Source of the DNA: JAKATY01 sp038876335
Lineage (GTDB): Archaea > Micrarchaeota > Micrarchaeia > Micrarchaeales > Micrarchaeaceae
Assembly: GCA_038876335.1 (NCBI GenBank)
Contig: JAVYYS010000045.1
Location: forward strand, 1 to 5,495
Direction: 5' to 3'
Length of the DNA: 5,495 bases
A program made the position numbers and the translations under genes. Of the stretch, positions 1-5,065 are shown piece by piece; position 1 is the first letter of the stretch, and every line of letters starts with the position of its first letter. Below the pieces are notes generated by a model. That model was not told the DNA's origin. It saw only the letters and a list, made by a program, of their open reading frames with translations, and searched no databases.

Positions 1-604
1 CTATCTCTATTACCTTCATCTGCACTGTTTCGCTTCCATACTTTGCTAAACTACTTGCTACAGAATGGACATACTTATTTTCGACTTCGAATATCCTCTC
101 CCCTCCTATCTCTATTACCTTCATCTGCACTGCCTCGCTTCCATGCTCTGCTAAATAGTTTGCTACAGACCAGCCATACTTATTTTCGACTTCGAATATC
201 CTCTCCCCTCCTGCTTCTATTACCTTCATTTGTACTGCTTCGCTTCCATACTTTCCATACCATGCTAAATCGTCTGCTACAGACCCGCCATCCTCATCTT
301 TGACTTCGAATATCCTCTCTCCTCCTACCTCTATTACCTTCATCTCCACTGCTTCGCTTCCATGCTTTGCTAAATCGTGTGCTACAGACCTGCCATCCCT
401 ATCTTTGACTTCGAATATCCTCTCCCCTCCTATCTCTATTATCTTCATCTGCACTGCTTCGCTTCCATGCTGTATTACTTTCAGCTGCAGTGGTTCGATT
501 CCATACTGTGCTAAATCGTGTGCTACAGACCTGCCATCTCTATCTTTGACTTCGAATATCCTCTCCCCTCCTACCTCTATTACCTTCATCCCCACTGCTT
601 CGCT
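1..604 (-). repeat. In-frame tandem repeat array, 105-bp basic unit
   Basis: Units on the minus strand are: R1 604-464 (141 bp), R2 463-359 (105), R3 358-245 (114), R4 244-140 (105), R5 139-35 (105) and R6 34-1 (cut by the edge). The plus-strand landmark gacttcgaatatcctctc recurs at 83, 188, 302, 407 and 548. All length differences are multiples of three, so the reading frame is kept. R3 has a 9-bp tandem duplication (tatggaaag/tatggaagc, giving YGKYG). R1 has an extra 12 residues (IEPLQLKVIQHG) that echo the SEAVQMKVIE half of the unit. Sequence identity is very high in the SEAVQMKVIE...ERIFEV half and low in the following stretch. Confidence 0.93.
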
Positions 605-856
605 CTTACATGACACCGCTAAAGTAATTGCTAAGGGTTGCGTCAAACTATCAAACGAATCAAATAGCGCCTTTCTAACAATATCTTTACCGTATTCTCG
701 AGCAAATGCATTAATTTTCTCTACAATTACCTTCTCGTTCTCTTTTTTGAATTCATTAACCAGATCTTTTATGGTTTGTGCTATTTCTATTGCTGCCTGG
801 CTCTGCTCACTGCCACTGCTATTGTGGGTTACAGTCTCAGCTCTCATATGAAACAT
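1..856 (-). CDS. Tandem-repeat protein with divergent ankyrin-like 35-residue units; 3' end beyond the window
   Basis: The minus frame is open from the ATG at 856 to the left edge: 285 visible codons and no stop, so the C-terminus is missing. The start is the first Met after an in-frame TGA at 893-895; an alternative Met lies at 847. Residues 1-84 look helical and charged (for example IKDLVNEFKKENEKVIVEKI), with no signal peptide. From residue 85 come repeats: units of 47, 35, 38, 35 and 35 residues, then an 11-residue start of a sixth. Each unit reads SEAVQMKVIEIGG, then ERIFEV, then a variable D-x-x-G-x-SVA-x-x-LA-x-x-G stretch. The second part aligns with the ankyrin consensus D-x-x-G-x-TPLH-x-AA-x-x-G. 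However, VQMKVIEIGGERIFEV could instead be a beta-hairpin, so the fold is uncertain. The plus strand is also open here, but it gives only S/L/P-rich mirror sequence. Function is unknown; protein binding is inferred from the repeat architecture. The gene lies downstream of bud32 with its own likely promoter. Confidence 0.8.
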   Translation of the reverse strand, partial: MFHMRAETVTHNSSGSEQSQAAIEIAQTIKDLVNEFKKENEKVIVEKINAFAREYGKDIVRKALFDSFDSLTQPLAITLAVSCKSEAVGMKVIEVGGERIFEVKDRDGRSVAHDLAQYGIEPLQLKVIQHGSEAVQMKIIEIGGERIFEVKDRDGRSVAHDLAKHGSEAVEMKVIEVGGERIFEVKDEDGGSVADDLAWYGKYGSEAVQMKVIEAGGERIFEVENKYGWSVANYLAEHGSEAVQMKVIEIGGERIFEVENKYVHSVASSLAKYGSETVQMKVIEI

Positions 857-872
857 CTTCGCAGTGTTAATC

Positions 873-877
873 CCTCC
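873..877 (-). promoter_or_regulatory. Possible Shine-Dalgarno GGAGG for the repeat gene
   Basis: GGAGG lies on the minus strand 16 nt upstream of the ATG at 856. That is longer than the usual 5-10 nt. It may be functional at a suboptimal distance, or it may be coincidental. No alternative in-frame ATG, GTG or TTG lies closer. Confidence 0.35.
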
Positions 878-914
878 ACGGCTTACGTCATGTCACATAT
901 GTTGTTTTTTCAGA

Positions 915-922
915 TATTTAAA
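915..922 (-). promoter_or_regulatory. Archaeal TATA box for the repeat gene
   Basis: The minus strand reads TTTAAATA, a close match to the archaeal TATA consensus, in the 102-base gap between bud32 and the repeat gene. Transcription starting about 25 bases downstream, near 893, would give a leader of roughly 37 nt containing the GGAGG. This implies the repeat gene can be transcribed independently of the kae1-bud32 operon. Confidence 0.5.
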
Positions 923-948
923 TGTGCTGCTCACTTACAAATTTACAG

Positions 949-953
949 AAAAA
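949..953 (-). terminator. Oligo-T run after bud32
   Basis: A run of five T on the minus strand begins 5 bases after the bud32 stop. Archaeal intrinsic termination uses short U tracts without needing a hairpin, so this could end the kae1-bud32 transcript. The tract is short and there is only one. Confidence 0.3.
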
Positions 954-958
954 GTTTG

Positions 959-1600
959 TTATTTTGAGATCTGGGAATCCAGTGTCCTTGACTGATAGCG
1001 CCCTCTCTTCTCTATGCTCTTTAGCCTTTCAAGTACCAGCTTGGAGCCATCGCCCAACGCCTTCTCATACTTTTCCATGAATGCGGAATACGCTCCTTCG
1101 CTTACGGAACGCTTCATCAGGAGAAGGTCTAGCGCCCTTTCCTCGTCGGAGTTTGAGAATATGCTCAATCCAAAATCTATAATCCAAAGCCTTCCATTTT
1201 TATCAAGCATGAGGTTCGCGGGAGTGAAGTCTCCATGCACGACGCCGAGCGAATGCACCCTGCCAAGCTGCTCTCCTGCCCTCTCCATCGCTCTTCGCAT
1301 GGGGCCGTTTTCCCATTTCTTCGAACCTCTGGTCTTGACTCTGTTAAGCGTTTCGCCATCTATCCTCTCCATGGCTATCCAATACTTGCCAACCATTATC
1401 ACAGCAGGCACATCGACTTCGCTATTGTAAAGCTTGGCTTGGATCCTTGCCTCTACTTTAGTCCTCTGCTTTCTGAGCTCTTCGTCAAGTTCCTTCTCCC
1501 TATATCTTTTTATCGGCCTGTACTTTACGATTACCTTTCTTCCAAGCAGTTTCGCCGCATAAATTTCGGCCTCAGCCCCTTCAGCAATTCTATGCATCAT
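959..1600 (-). CDS. bud32: KEOPS complex kinase/ATPase Bud32
   Basis: This is a 213-residue atypical small protein kinase of the KEOPS complex. It partners Kae1 in making t6A at position 37 of ANN-decoding tRNAs, where it acts mainly as an ATPase. Visible motifs are the Bud32-type nucleotide loop EGAEAEIY (residues 7-14) and the lysine in VIVKYR (K26). The family signature RPIKRYREKELDEEL (28-42) continues into RKQRTKVEARI. The catalytic loop is VHGDFTPAN (121-129; D124, N129) and the metal-binding DFG is at 142-144. The EERALDLLLMKRS segment is typical of the compact C-lobe. Length matches stand-alone archaeal Bud32. The start is ATG at 1600, within an ATGA overlap with the kae1 stop, and GAGG lies 5 nt upstream (1606-1609). 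A second Met follows directly. The catalytic loop reads TPAN where many homologues have TTSN. Co-transcription and translational coupling with kae1 are likely. Confidence 0.95.
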   Translation of the reverse strand: MMHRIAEGAEAEIYAAKLLGRKVIVKYRPIKRYREKELDEELRKQRTKVEARIQAKLYNSEVDVPAVIMVGKYWIAMERIDGETLNRVKTRGSKKWENGPMRRAMERAGEQLGRVHSLGVVHGDFTPANLMLDKNGRLWIIDFGLSIFSNSDEERALDLLLMKRSVSEGAYSAFMEKYEKALGDGSKLVLERLKSIEKRGRYQSRTLDSQISK

Positions 1601-2595
1601 GTTCGCCTCTTCTGTTTAATCCATACAAGTCTGAAGTTTTGGGCCCTGTACCTTTGGCTTATTGATATGCTCCCGCGCGGAACTTTCCCTCCCGCAGAGT
1701 GCATCTTCCACGCGATTATCGCGATCATAGCTCCGTTGTCGGAATTGAATTCATTCGGTGCAACATAAAATTTCCTGCCGTGCGCTTTGGCCATAAGCTG
1801 GAGCATATCAGCGAGCCTCTTGCTCTGCGCCACGCCCCCACACACAATCAGCTCTTTCTTGCCTGAGAGCAGCAAGGCCCTCTCAGCAGCTTCGCAAAGC
1901 ATAGAGAATGCAGTCTCCTGCAGCGAGAACGCCACGTCTTCCTTCCTGTGCATAGGAAGCATCCTGATCGCACTTGTGAGCAATCCTGTGAATGTGAAGT
2001 CCATGCCTTTTACAGTGTATGGCATGCGCACGTATCTGCCCCCTTCGGCGAGCTTTGCCACGCTCGAGCCCCATGCCGGATTGAGCCCCGCGGCTCTTGC
2101 AAATGAATCTAGCATGTTTCCTACCCCTATGTCGAATGTTTCTCCAAGCACGTGGTAATGGGGATACGGCTCTGCCTCAAGCGCAAGAATCTGCGAATTT
2201 CCTCCGCTTACATAGAGTGCCAGTGGGTCTCCAAGCCCATAGATATGCTTTGTGATTTCTATGTGCGCGACAGCATGGTTTACAGGATATATAGGCTTGC
2301 CGGTGCGCCGCGCGAGTACGAGAGCGGCAAGCTGCCCCACCCTCAAGCAGGGGCCTATACCTGGGCCCTTTGTGTAGCCAATTGCGTCTATATCCTCAAG
2401 TCCTATGCCGGCCTGCTGCATCGCCTCACTTATTACGCGGGCGGAATTCTTCTGGTGGAAGTCTGCCACCTTCATTGGTATTATACCTTTGTCCGATATG
2501 GGATACATGGACTTGGAGTTTGCAATAATCCTTCCATTTTCTACTATCCCTACTCCAAAAGTGTGGGCACTGCTCTCTATACCTATTGTAATCAT
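1597..2595 (-). CDS. kae1: tRNA threonylcarbamoyladenosine synthase subunit Kae1 (TsaD/Kae1/Qri7 family)
   Basis: This is a 332-residue catalytic subunit of KEOPS. It transfers the threonylcarbamoyl group from threonylcarbamoyl-AMP to A37 of tRNA. The ASKHA-fold sequence begins with ITIGIESSAHTFGVGI. The metal-binding HAVAH (H107, H111) follows, then YVSGGNSQI (128-136; Y128 and the nucleotide-binding glycines). Later come GETFDIGVGNMLD (151-163), KGMDFTFTGL (196-205), CGGVAQSKRL (252-261) and the metal-ligand region NSDNGAMIA (D286). The start is ATG at 2595, because homologous sequence begins there and AGGAG lies 8 nt upstream (2604-2608). The frame is open for 30 more codons upstream, but that sequence is unrelated to the family and overlaps the promoter region. 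Kae1 and Bud32 are fused in a number of archaea; here they are separate, with the TGA inside the bud32 start. The usual Asn of GGVxxN is Ser here. Confidence 0.96.
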   Translation of the reverse strand: MITIGIESSAHTFGVGIVENGRIIANSKSMYPISDKGIIPMKVADFHQKNSARVISEAMQQAGIGLEDIDAIGYTKGPGIGPCLRVGQLAALVLARRTGKPIYPVNHAVAHIEITKHIYGLGDPLALYVSGGNSQILALEAEPYPHYHVLGETFDIGVGNMLDSFARAAGLNPAWGSSVAKLAEGGRYVRMPYTVKGMDFTFTGLLTSAIRMLPMHRKEDVAFSLQETAFSMLCEAAERALLLSGKKELIVCGGVAQSKRLADMLQLMAKAHGRKFYVAPNEFNSDNGAMIAIIAWKMHSAGGKVPRGSISISQRYRAQNFRLVWIKQKRRT

Positions 2596-2603
2596 CCTCT
2601 CAA

Positions 2604-2608
2604 CTCCT
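2604..2608 (-). promoter_or_regulatory. Shine-Dalgarno AGGAG fixing the kae1 start
   Basis: AGGAG on the minus strand sits 8 nt before the ATG at 2595. It supports that codon over the upstream Met at 2685, whose extra 30 residues do not resemble Kae1. Confidence 0.6.
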
Positions 2609-2653
2609 GCTACACAGTCGTCCAATTTCCAGGCCGGGAAAAATAAAAAACGC

Positions 2654-2675
2654 GTAGAATATACGTAGAATATAC
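2654..2675. repeat. Two adjacent 11-bp direct repeats in the divergent promoter region
   Basis: The 11-mer gtagaatatac occurs twice in immediate succession (2654-2664 and 2665-2675) between the divergent kae1 and surface-protein genes. On the minus strand each copy reads GTATATTCTAC, which contains a TATA-like core. They could be alternative kae1 TATA boxes, giving a leader of a few tens of bases. They could also be a pair of regulator sites one helical turn apart. The sequence alone cannot separate these. Confidence 0.5.
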
Positions 2676-2692
2676 TTAGATACACTACATTA

Positions 2693-2701
2693 TTTGTATA
2701 A
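2693..2701 (+). promoter_or_regulatory. Probable TATA box for the surface-protein gene
   Basis: TTTGTATAA lies about 45 bases before the ATG at 2742, in an A/T-rich stretch. Initiation about 25 bases downstream would leave a leader of some 20 nt that includes the AGGTG ribosome-binding site. It differs by one base from the TTTATATA consensus. Confidence 0.4.
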
Positions 2702-2731
2702 GCATAAAAAAGTTTTGCTGCTATTCTGATT

Positions 2732-2736
2732 AGGTG
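2732..2736 (+). promoter_or_regulatory. Shine-Dalgarno AGGTG deciding the surface-protein start
   Basis: AGGTG ends 5 nt before the ATG at 2742. An in-frame GTG at 2736 would overlap this site and adds only two residues (Met-Glu), so ATG is preferred. Confidence 0.55.
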
Positions 2737-2741
2737 TGGAG

Positions 2742-3881
2742 ATGAAGTTTTATATTAGATCAGGAATGTGGCTGCTAGTGGCTATGCTGCTTGCCACCTC
2801 TATGCTTTCATTGAGTACTGCCCAAGGAATAGGCACATCGCAGGTAGTACTTTCAAACACCTCCTTGTCGGCTTATGCCGGAACAGTGCAAAGCGTCTCA
2901 TATATAGTAAAGCTTGCAAGTGGCTCTACATGGGGCACAACTCTTAGTGTTACTAATAAAGCATCGCTTTCGAGCAACGGAATCTCGGTTGCGCTCTCCC
3001 AGTCATATGGCGATCCAACCTATTCAGGGACTGCCACCATAACAATATCTGCCTCTACTCCTCCTGGCAATTACTCTGTTGTGTTCAATGCTAGCGGAGA
3101 TGATCCCTCTCCCACAGCCGCGGTGCTGAGCCTGCAAGTCATGCAGCCTACGCTTCCGTTGAGCTCTACAACAGTGCCGGTCAGCACCATTCCTTTAACG
3201 CCTACCTTTAAGACAATCGCTTCATCTTCTACTATAGTAAATGCAAGCAAGGGTGCAGAGCTCAGCGTGCAGTCCGGAACAGTTAAAGTATATATAAAGC
3301 CAGGCACTTATGCGTTGATCAACGGAACAAAGGAATCAGTCTATAATTTTTCGCTTATCACTTTCTCAGTAAACAATGTGGGAAGCCCACCAAACTACAC
3401 CGACCTTATACCTGGAGAGGCTTACGCTTTCGCTGTCAATGGCAAGATAACGCCCCTTATATCATTCGTCAACGCAAGTGGGGCGGATATGCCGATAACA
3501 AGCTATGTAATAGCAGGCTTGAACACGACCTCATGGACATGGTTTGGAGGCACATACTCCAATAATACCTACAGCGGCGGATCCTATAAGTTCGCTGACG
3601 TATGGTCCCACCCGAATTCAACGGCGATGATAAACACTCAGTTCTATAAGCCTGTGGTGTGGGTGTTCGAAGCTCTGGCCCCTATAACTACTACTGTTAC
3701 TACAGCCCCATCAACTACAGCCGCCCAATCAACTGCTGCAGCTACAAGCAAGCCTACCACTACTGTGCCTCCTTCGCCAAGCAGCAGTTCCGTGGGGCTC
3801 TACGCGGCCGCGATAATCATAGTAATCATAATAATAGCCGCAGCGCTTGCAATGAGGGCAAGGGGTAGGCGCACACCGTAG
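2742..3881 (+). CDS. Secreted, membrane-anchored, sequon-rich cell-surface protein of unknown function
   Basis: This is a 379-residue protein built like a type I surface protein. It has a Sec-type signal peptide (residues 1-28: basic MKFYIR, hydrophobic WLLVAMLLATSMLSL, then STAQG with likely cleavage near AQ). Residues about 30-135 are beta-rich and Ig-like; STPPGNYSVVFNASG and the closing strand AVLSLQV resemble NEW3/Ig-type archaeal surface domains. A second beta-rich region (about 157-312) matches nothing I recognise. A Thr/Ser/Pro/Ala stalk spans about 313-350. One transmembrane helix (353-371, LYAAAIIIVIIIIAAALAM) is followed by the basic tail RARGRR, so the bulk is outside the cell. 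There are no cysteines and no lipobox. Eleven N-x-S/T sequons (N39, 110, 116, 167, 194, 202, 218, 244, 261, 274, 292) suggest heavy N-glycosylation, and the stalk could carry O-glycans. The gene is divergent from kae1, and a glycosyltransferase gene follows on the same strand. Confidence 0.85.
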   Translation: MKFYIRSGMWLLVAMLLATSMLSLSTAQGIGTSQVVLSNTSLSAYAGTVQSVSYIVKLASGSTWGTTLSVTNKASLSSNGISVALSQSYGDPTYSGTATITISASTPPGNYSVVFNASGDDPSPTAAVLSLQVMQPTLPLSSTTVPVSTIPLTPTFKTIASSSTIVNASKGAELSVQSGTVKVYIKPGTYALINGTKESVYNFSLITFSVNNVGSPPNYTDLIPGEAYAFAVNGKITPLISFVNASGADMPITSYVIAGLNTTSWTWFGGTYSNNTYSGGSYKFADVWSHPNSTAMINTQFYKPVVWVFEALAPITTTVTTAPSTTAAQSTAAATSKPTTTVPPSPSSSSVGLYAAAIIIVIIIIAAALAMRARGRRTP

Positions 3882-3904
3882 TACCTTTGGGCTGCTCTGC
3901 CAAG

Positions 3905-3927
3905 GCAGAAGCGCGCAGCGCTTCTGC
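3905..3927 (+). other. Perfect 10-bp stem-loop between the surface-protein and glycosyltransferase genes
   Basis: GCAGAAGCGC (3905-3914) and GCGCTTCTGC (3918-3927) pair perfectly around a 3-base loop, GCA; with five loop bases the stem is 9 bp. No T tract follows, so it does not look like a bacterial-type terminator. A smaller competing hairpin, CTGCC-AA-GGCAG (3897-3908), shares bases with its left arm. It lies 23 bases after the surface-protein stop and 47 before the glycosyltransferase ATG. It could stabilise the upstream mRNA 3' end or be a processing site. Confidence 0.5.
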
Positions 3928-3942
3928 ACCTTTGCTATGACG

Positions 3943-3950
3943 CCTTATTA
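3943..3950 (+). promoter_or_regulatory. Weak TATA-like element before the glycosyltransferase
   Basis: CCTTATTA is centred about 28 bases upstream of the ATG at 3975, the spacing expected for a leaderless archaeal transcript. The absence of any Shine-Dalgarno before that ATG is consistent with this. The match to the TATA consensus is poor. Confidence 0.25.
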
Positions 3951-3974
3951 GCCTTACTTGAATAGCCGATTTCT

Positions 3975-5012
3975 ATGGCTCGCAGTGACTCCTATAGAAA
4001 CTCCAGCGCCAGTTTGCCAAAAGTGCTAGTTGTTGTTCCATGCAGAGGTGCGGATTTTGGGCTGGAAGAGAACCTGCTTTCCATTAAGAATCAATCTTAT
4101 GAAAATTTTTCTGTTTTATGTGTAGTAGACAGCGAATCTGATGGTTCACTCCCCCATATACGGCATGCTGGCATGAAATACACTAAAGCCAATAGTGCGA
4201 TAGGTAATGGGAGCGGAAAGGTAAAGGCTATAGCGACTGCTATAAAAAAGTATAAGGAGTATGGGGTTTACGCGATCGCGGATTCCGATATACGCGCTCC
4301 GCCCTGCTGGCTTTCGAATCTTGTCAGGCAGCTAAGTGGCGAAGGTGTGGGCCTTGCTACGTCATTTCCTATGTTCGTCCCTGCAGATAGCAGCATCTGG
4401 TCAAAGTTCAAGAGTGCGTGGGGGCTTGTAGGCATAGGCCTAATCAAATCTAAAATAACGCGCTTCGGATGGGGCGGCTCCCTTGCATTCAGGAAGGGCC
4501 TCATTTCAAGCGCAAAAGAGTTCAAGCGGTTCAGCAACTCGCTTTCTGACGACATAGCACTTACAAGGCTCGCAAAGGAGAAGGGGCTGGGCATAGCATA
4601 CAACGGCAGGTGTGCGCCTATCGTATACTGCAAGGAGACCTTCGGCACGTTCTTTGAGTGGGCGAATAGGCAGACCGCCCTTTCTATACTAGGTAATAAA
4701 AGGATATTCGCATTCGGAGTTGCGTATTATTCGATAGAGCTCGCTCTGCTCATTCTAGGCGTAGCCCTTTCATTTGCAAACCTCTTATTCTTTGTGCTTG
4801 CCCTACTCTATTTTGCAAATGTGTATAGAGGCTACCGTTCCCTGCCAAAACCATCGATGTTATACATACCTATATTAGTTGTGCTTCCTTTATTTTATCT
4901 GTTGAACCTCTTCATTGCACATGGCATGCACAGCATAAAGTGGCGCGGCAGATATTATCAACTCGCACAAATTCAGAAACCACAAAATCCTAATGGTTAT
5001 GGCAATCTTTAA
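3975..5012 (+). CDS. Family 2 glycosyltransferase, ceramide-glucosyltransferase/HpnI-like, membrane-associated
   Basis: This is a 345-residue GT-A fold glycosyltransferase that probably moves a sugar from a nucleotide donor to a lipid or surface acceptor at the cytoplasmic face of the membrane. Motifs in order are PKVLVVVPCRG (15-25, first strand), then GLEENLLSIKNQSYENFSVL and VVDSESD (50-56, donor site). The DxD is DSD (103-105) followed by IRAPPCWL. Acceptor-side GWGGSLAFRK (165-174) and the catalytic-base region LSDDIAL (190-196; D192, D193) come next. EWANRQ (228-233) sits where QxxRW normally lies. Two to three hydrophobic segments (about 247-284 and 295-315) follow, and then IKWRGRYYQL (321-330), an ending typical of HpnI-like enzymes. 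There is no N-terminal membrane helix. ATG 3975 is the first possible start, because an in-frame TAG lies 9 bases upstream. Donor and acceptor cannot be read from sequence. The surface-protein neighbour makes an envelope role reasonable. Confidence 0.88.
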   Translation: MARSDSYRNSSASLPKVLVVVPCRGADFGLEENLLSIKNQSYENFSVLCVVDSESDGSLPHIRHAGMKYTKANSAIGNGSGKVKAIATAIKKYKEYGVYAIADSDIRAPPCWLSNLVRQLSGEGVGLATSFPMFVPADSSIWSKFKSAWGLVGIGLIKSKITRFGWGGSLAFRKGLISSAKEFKRFSNSLSDDIALTRLAKEKGLGIAYNGRCAPIVYCKETFGTFFEWANRQTALSILGNKRIFAFGVAYYSIELALLILGVALSFANLLFFVLALLYFANVYRGYRSLPKPSMLYIPILVVLPLFYLLNLFIAHGMHSIKWRGRYYQLAQIQKPQNPNGYGNL

Positions 5013-5013
5013 C

Positions 5014-5029
5014 CCAAAAGTAGTTTTGG
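5014..5029. terminator. Inverted repeat between convergent genes, possible bidirectional terminator
   Basis: CCAAAA-GTAG-TTTTGG forms a 6-bp stem with a 4-base loop, starting two bases after the glycosyltransferase stop. It presents TTTT on either strand. Its place in the 53-base gap between two converging genes suits shared transcript ends. The stem is short and A/T-rich. Confidence 0.4.
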
Positions 5030-5065
5030 CTTTATGTGAAACAAGCGGATCTGGCATATGTAGAA

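Noticed and set aside
1..604. CRISPR-like array
   Set aside because: The period is 105 bp with no short palindromic repeat or unique spacers. Units are coding, and the conserved and variable parts keep one reading frame with multiples of three.
43..851. Plus-strand open frames (43-303 and 300-851) opposite the repeat array, giving S/L/P-rich repetitive proteins
   Set aside because: The minus frame is open throughout, has a start, a promoter and a sensible E/K/G-rich repeat protein with frame-preserving indels. The plus frames are fragments of the antisense of those repeats and change frame between copies.
1014..1768. Plus-strand open frames over bud32 and the end of kae1 (1014-1430, 1235-1768), and the minus frame 1177-1359
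   Set aside because: They lie wholly inside confidently identified kae1/bud32 coding sequence in other frames and have no recognisable protein features.
1787..2668. Open frames inside and antisense to kae1 (1787-2158, 1883-2074, 2152-2646, 2405-2668)
   Set aside because: They are shadows of kae1, with no ribosome-binding sites or plausible protein character.
2596..2685. 30-residue N-terminal extension of Kae1 starting at 2685
   Set aside because: Its sequence (MYLSIFYVYSTRF...) is unrelated to Kae1 and overlaps the promoter repeats. The ATG at 2595 has an AGGAG 8 nt upstream and begins the family-conserved ITIGIESSAHT.
3071..3929. Open frames antisense to or in another frame of the surface protein (3071-3307, 3659-3868, 3729-3929)
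   Set aside because: The surface protein has a full signal peptide, stalk and anchor. These others give low-complexity sequence arising from the Thr-rich stalk and the Ile-rich membrane segment.
4268..4648. Minus-strand open frame of 126 codons inside the glycosyltransferase
   Set aside because: It is antisense to the conserved DSD-to-DD catalytic core, with no independent evidence of coding.
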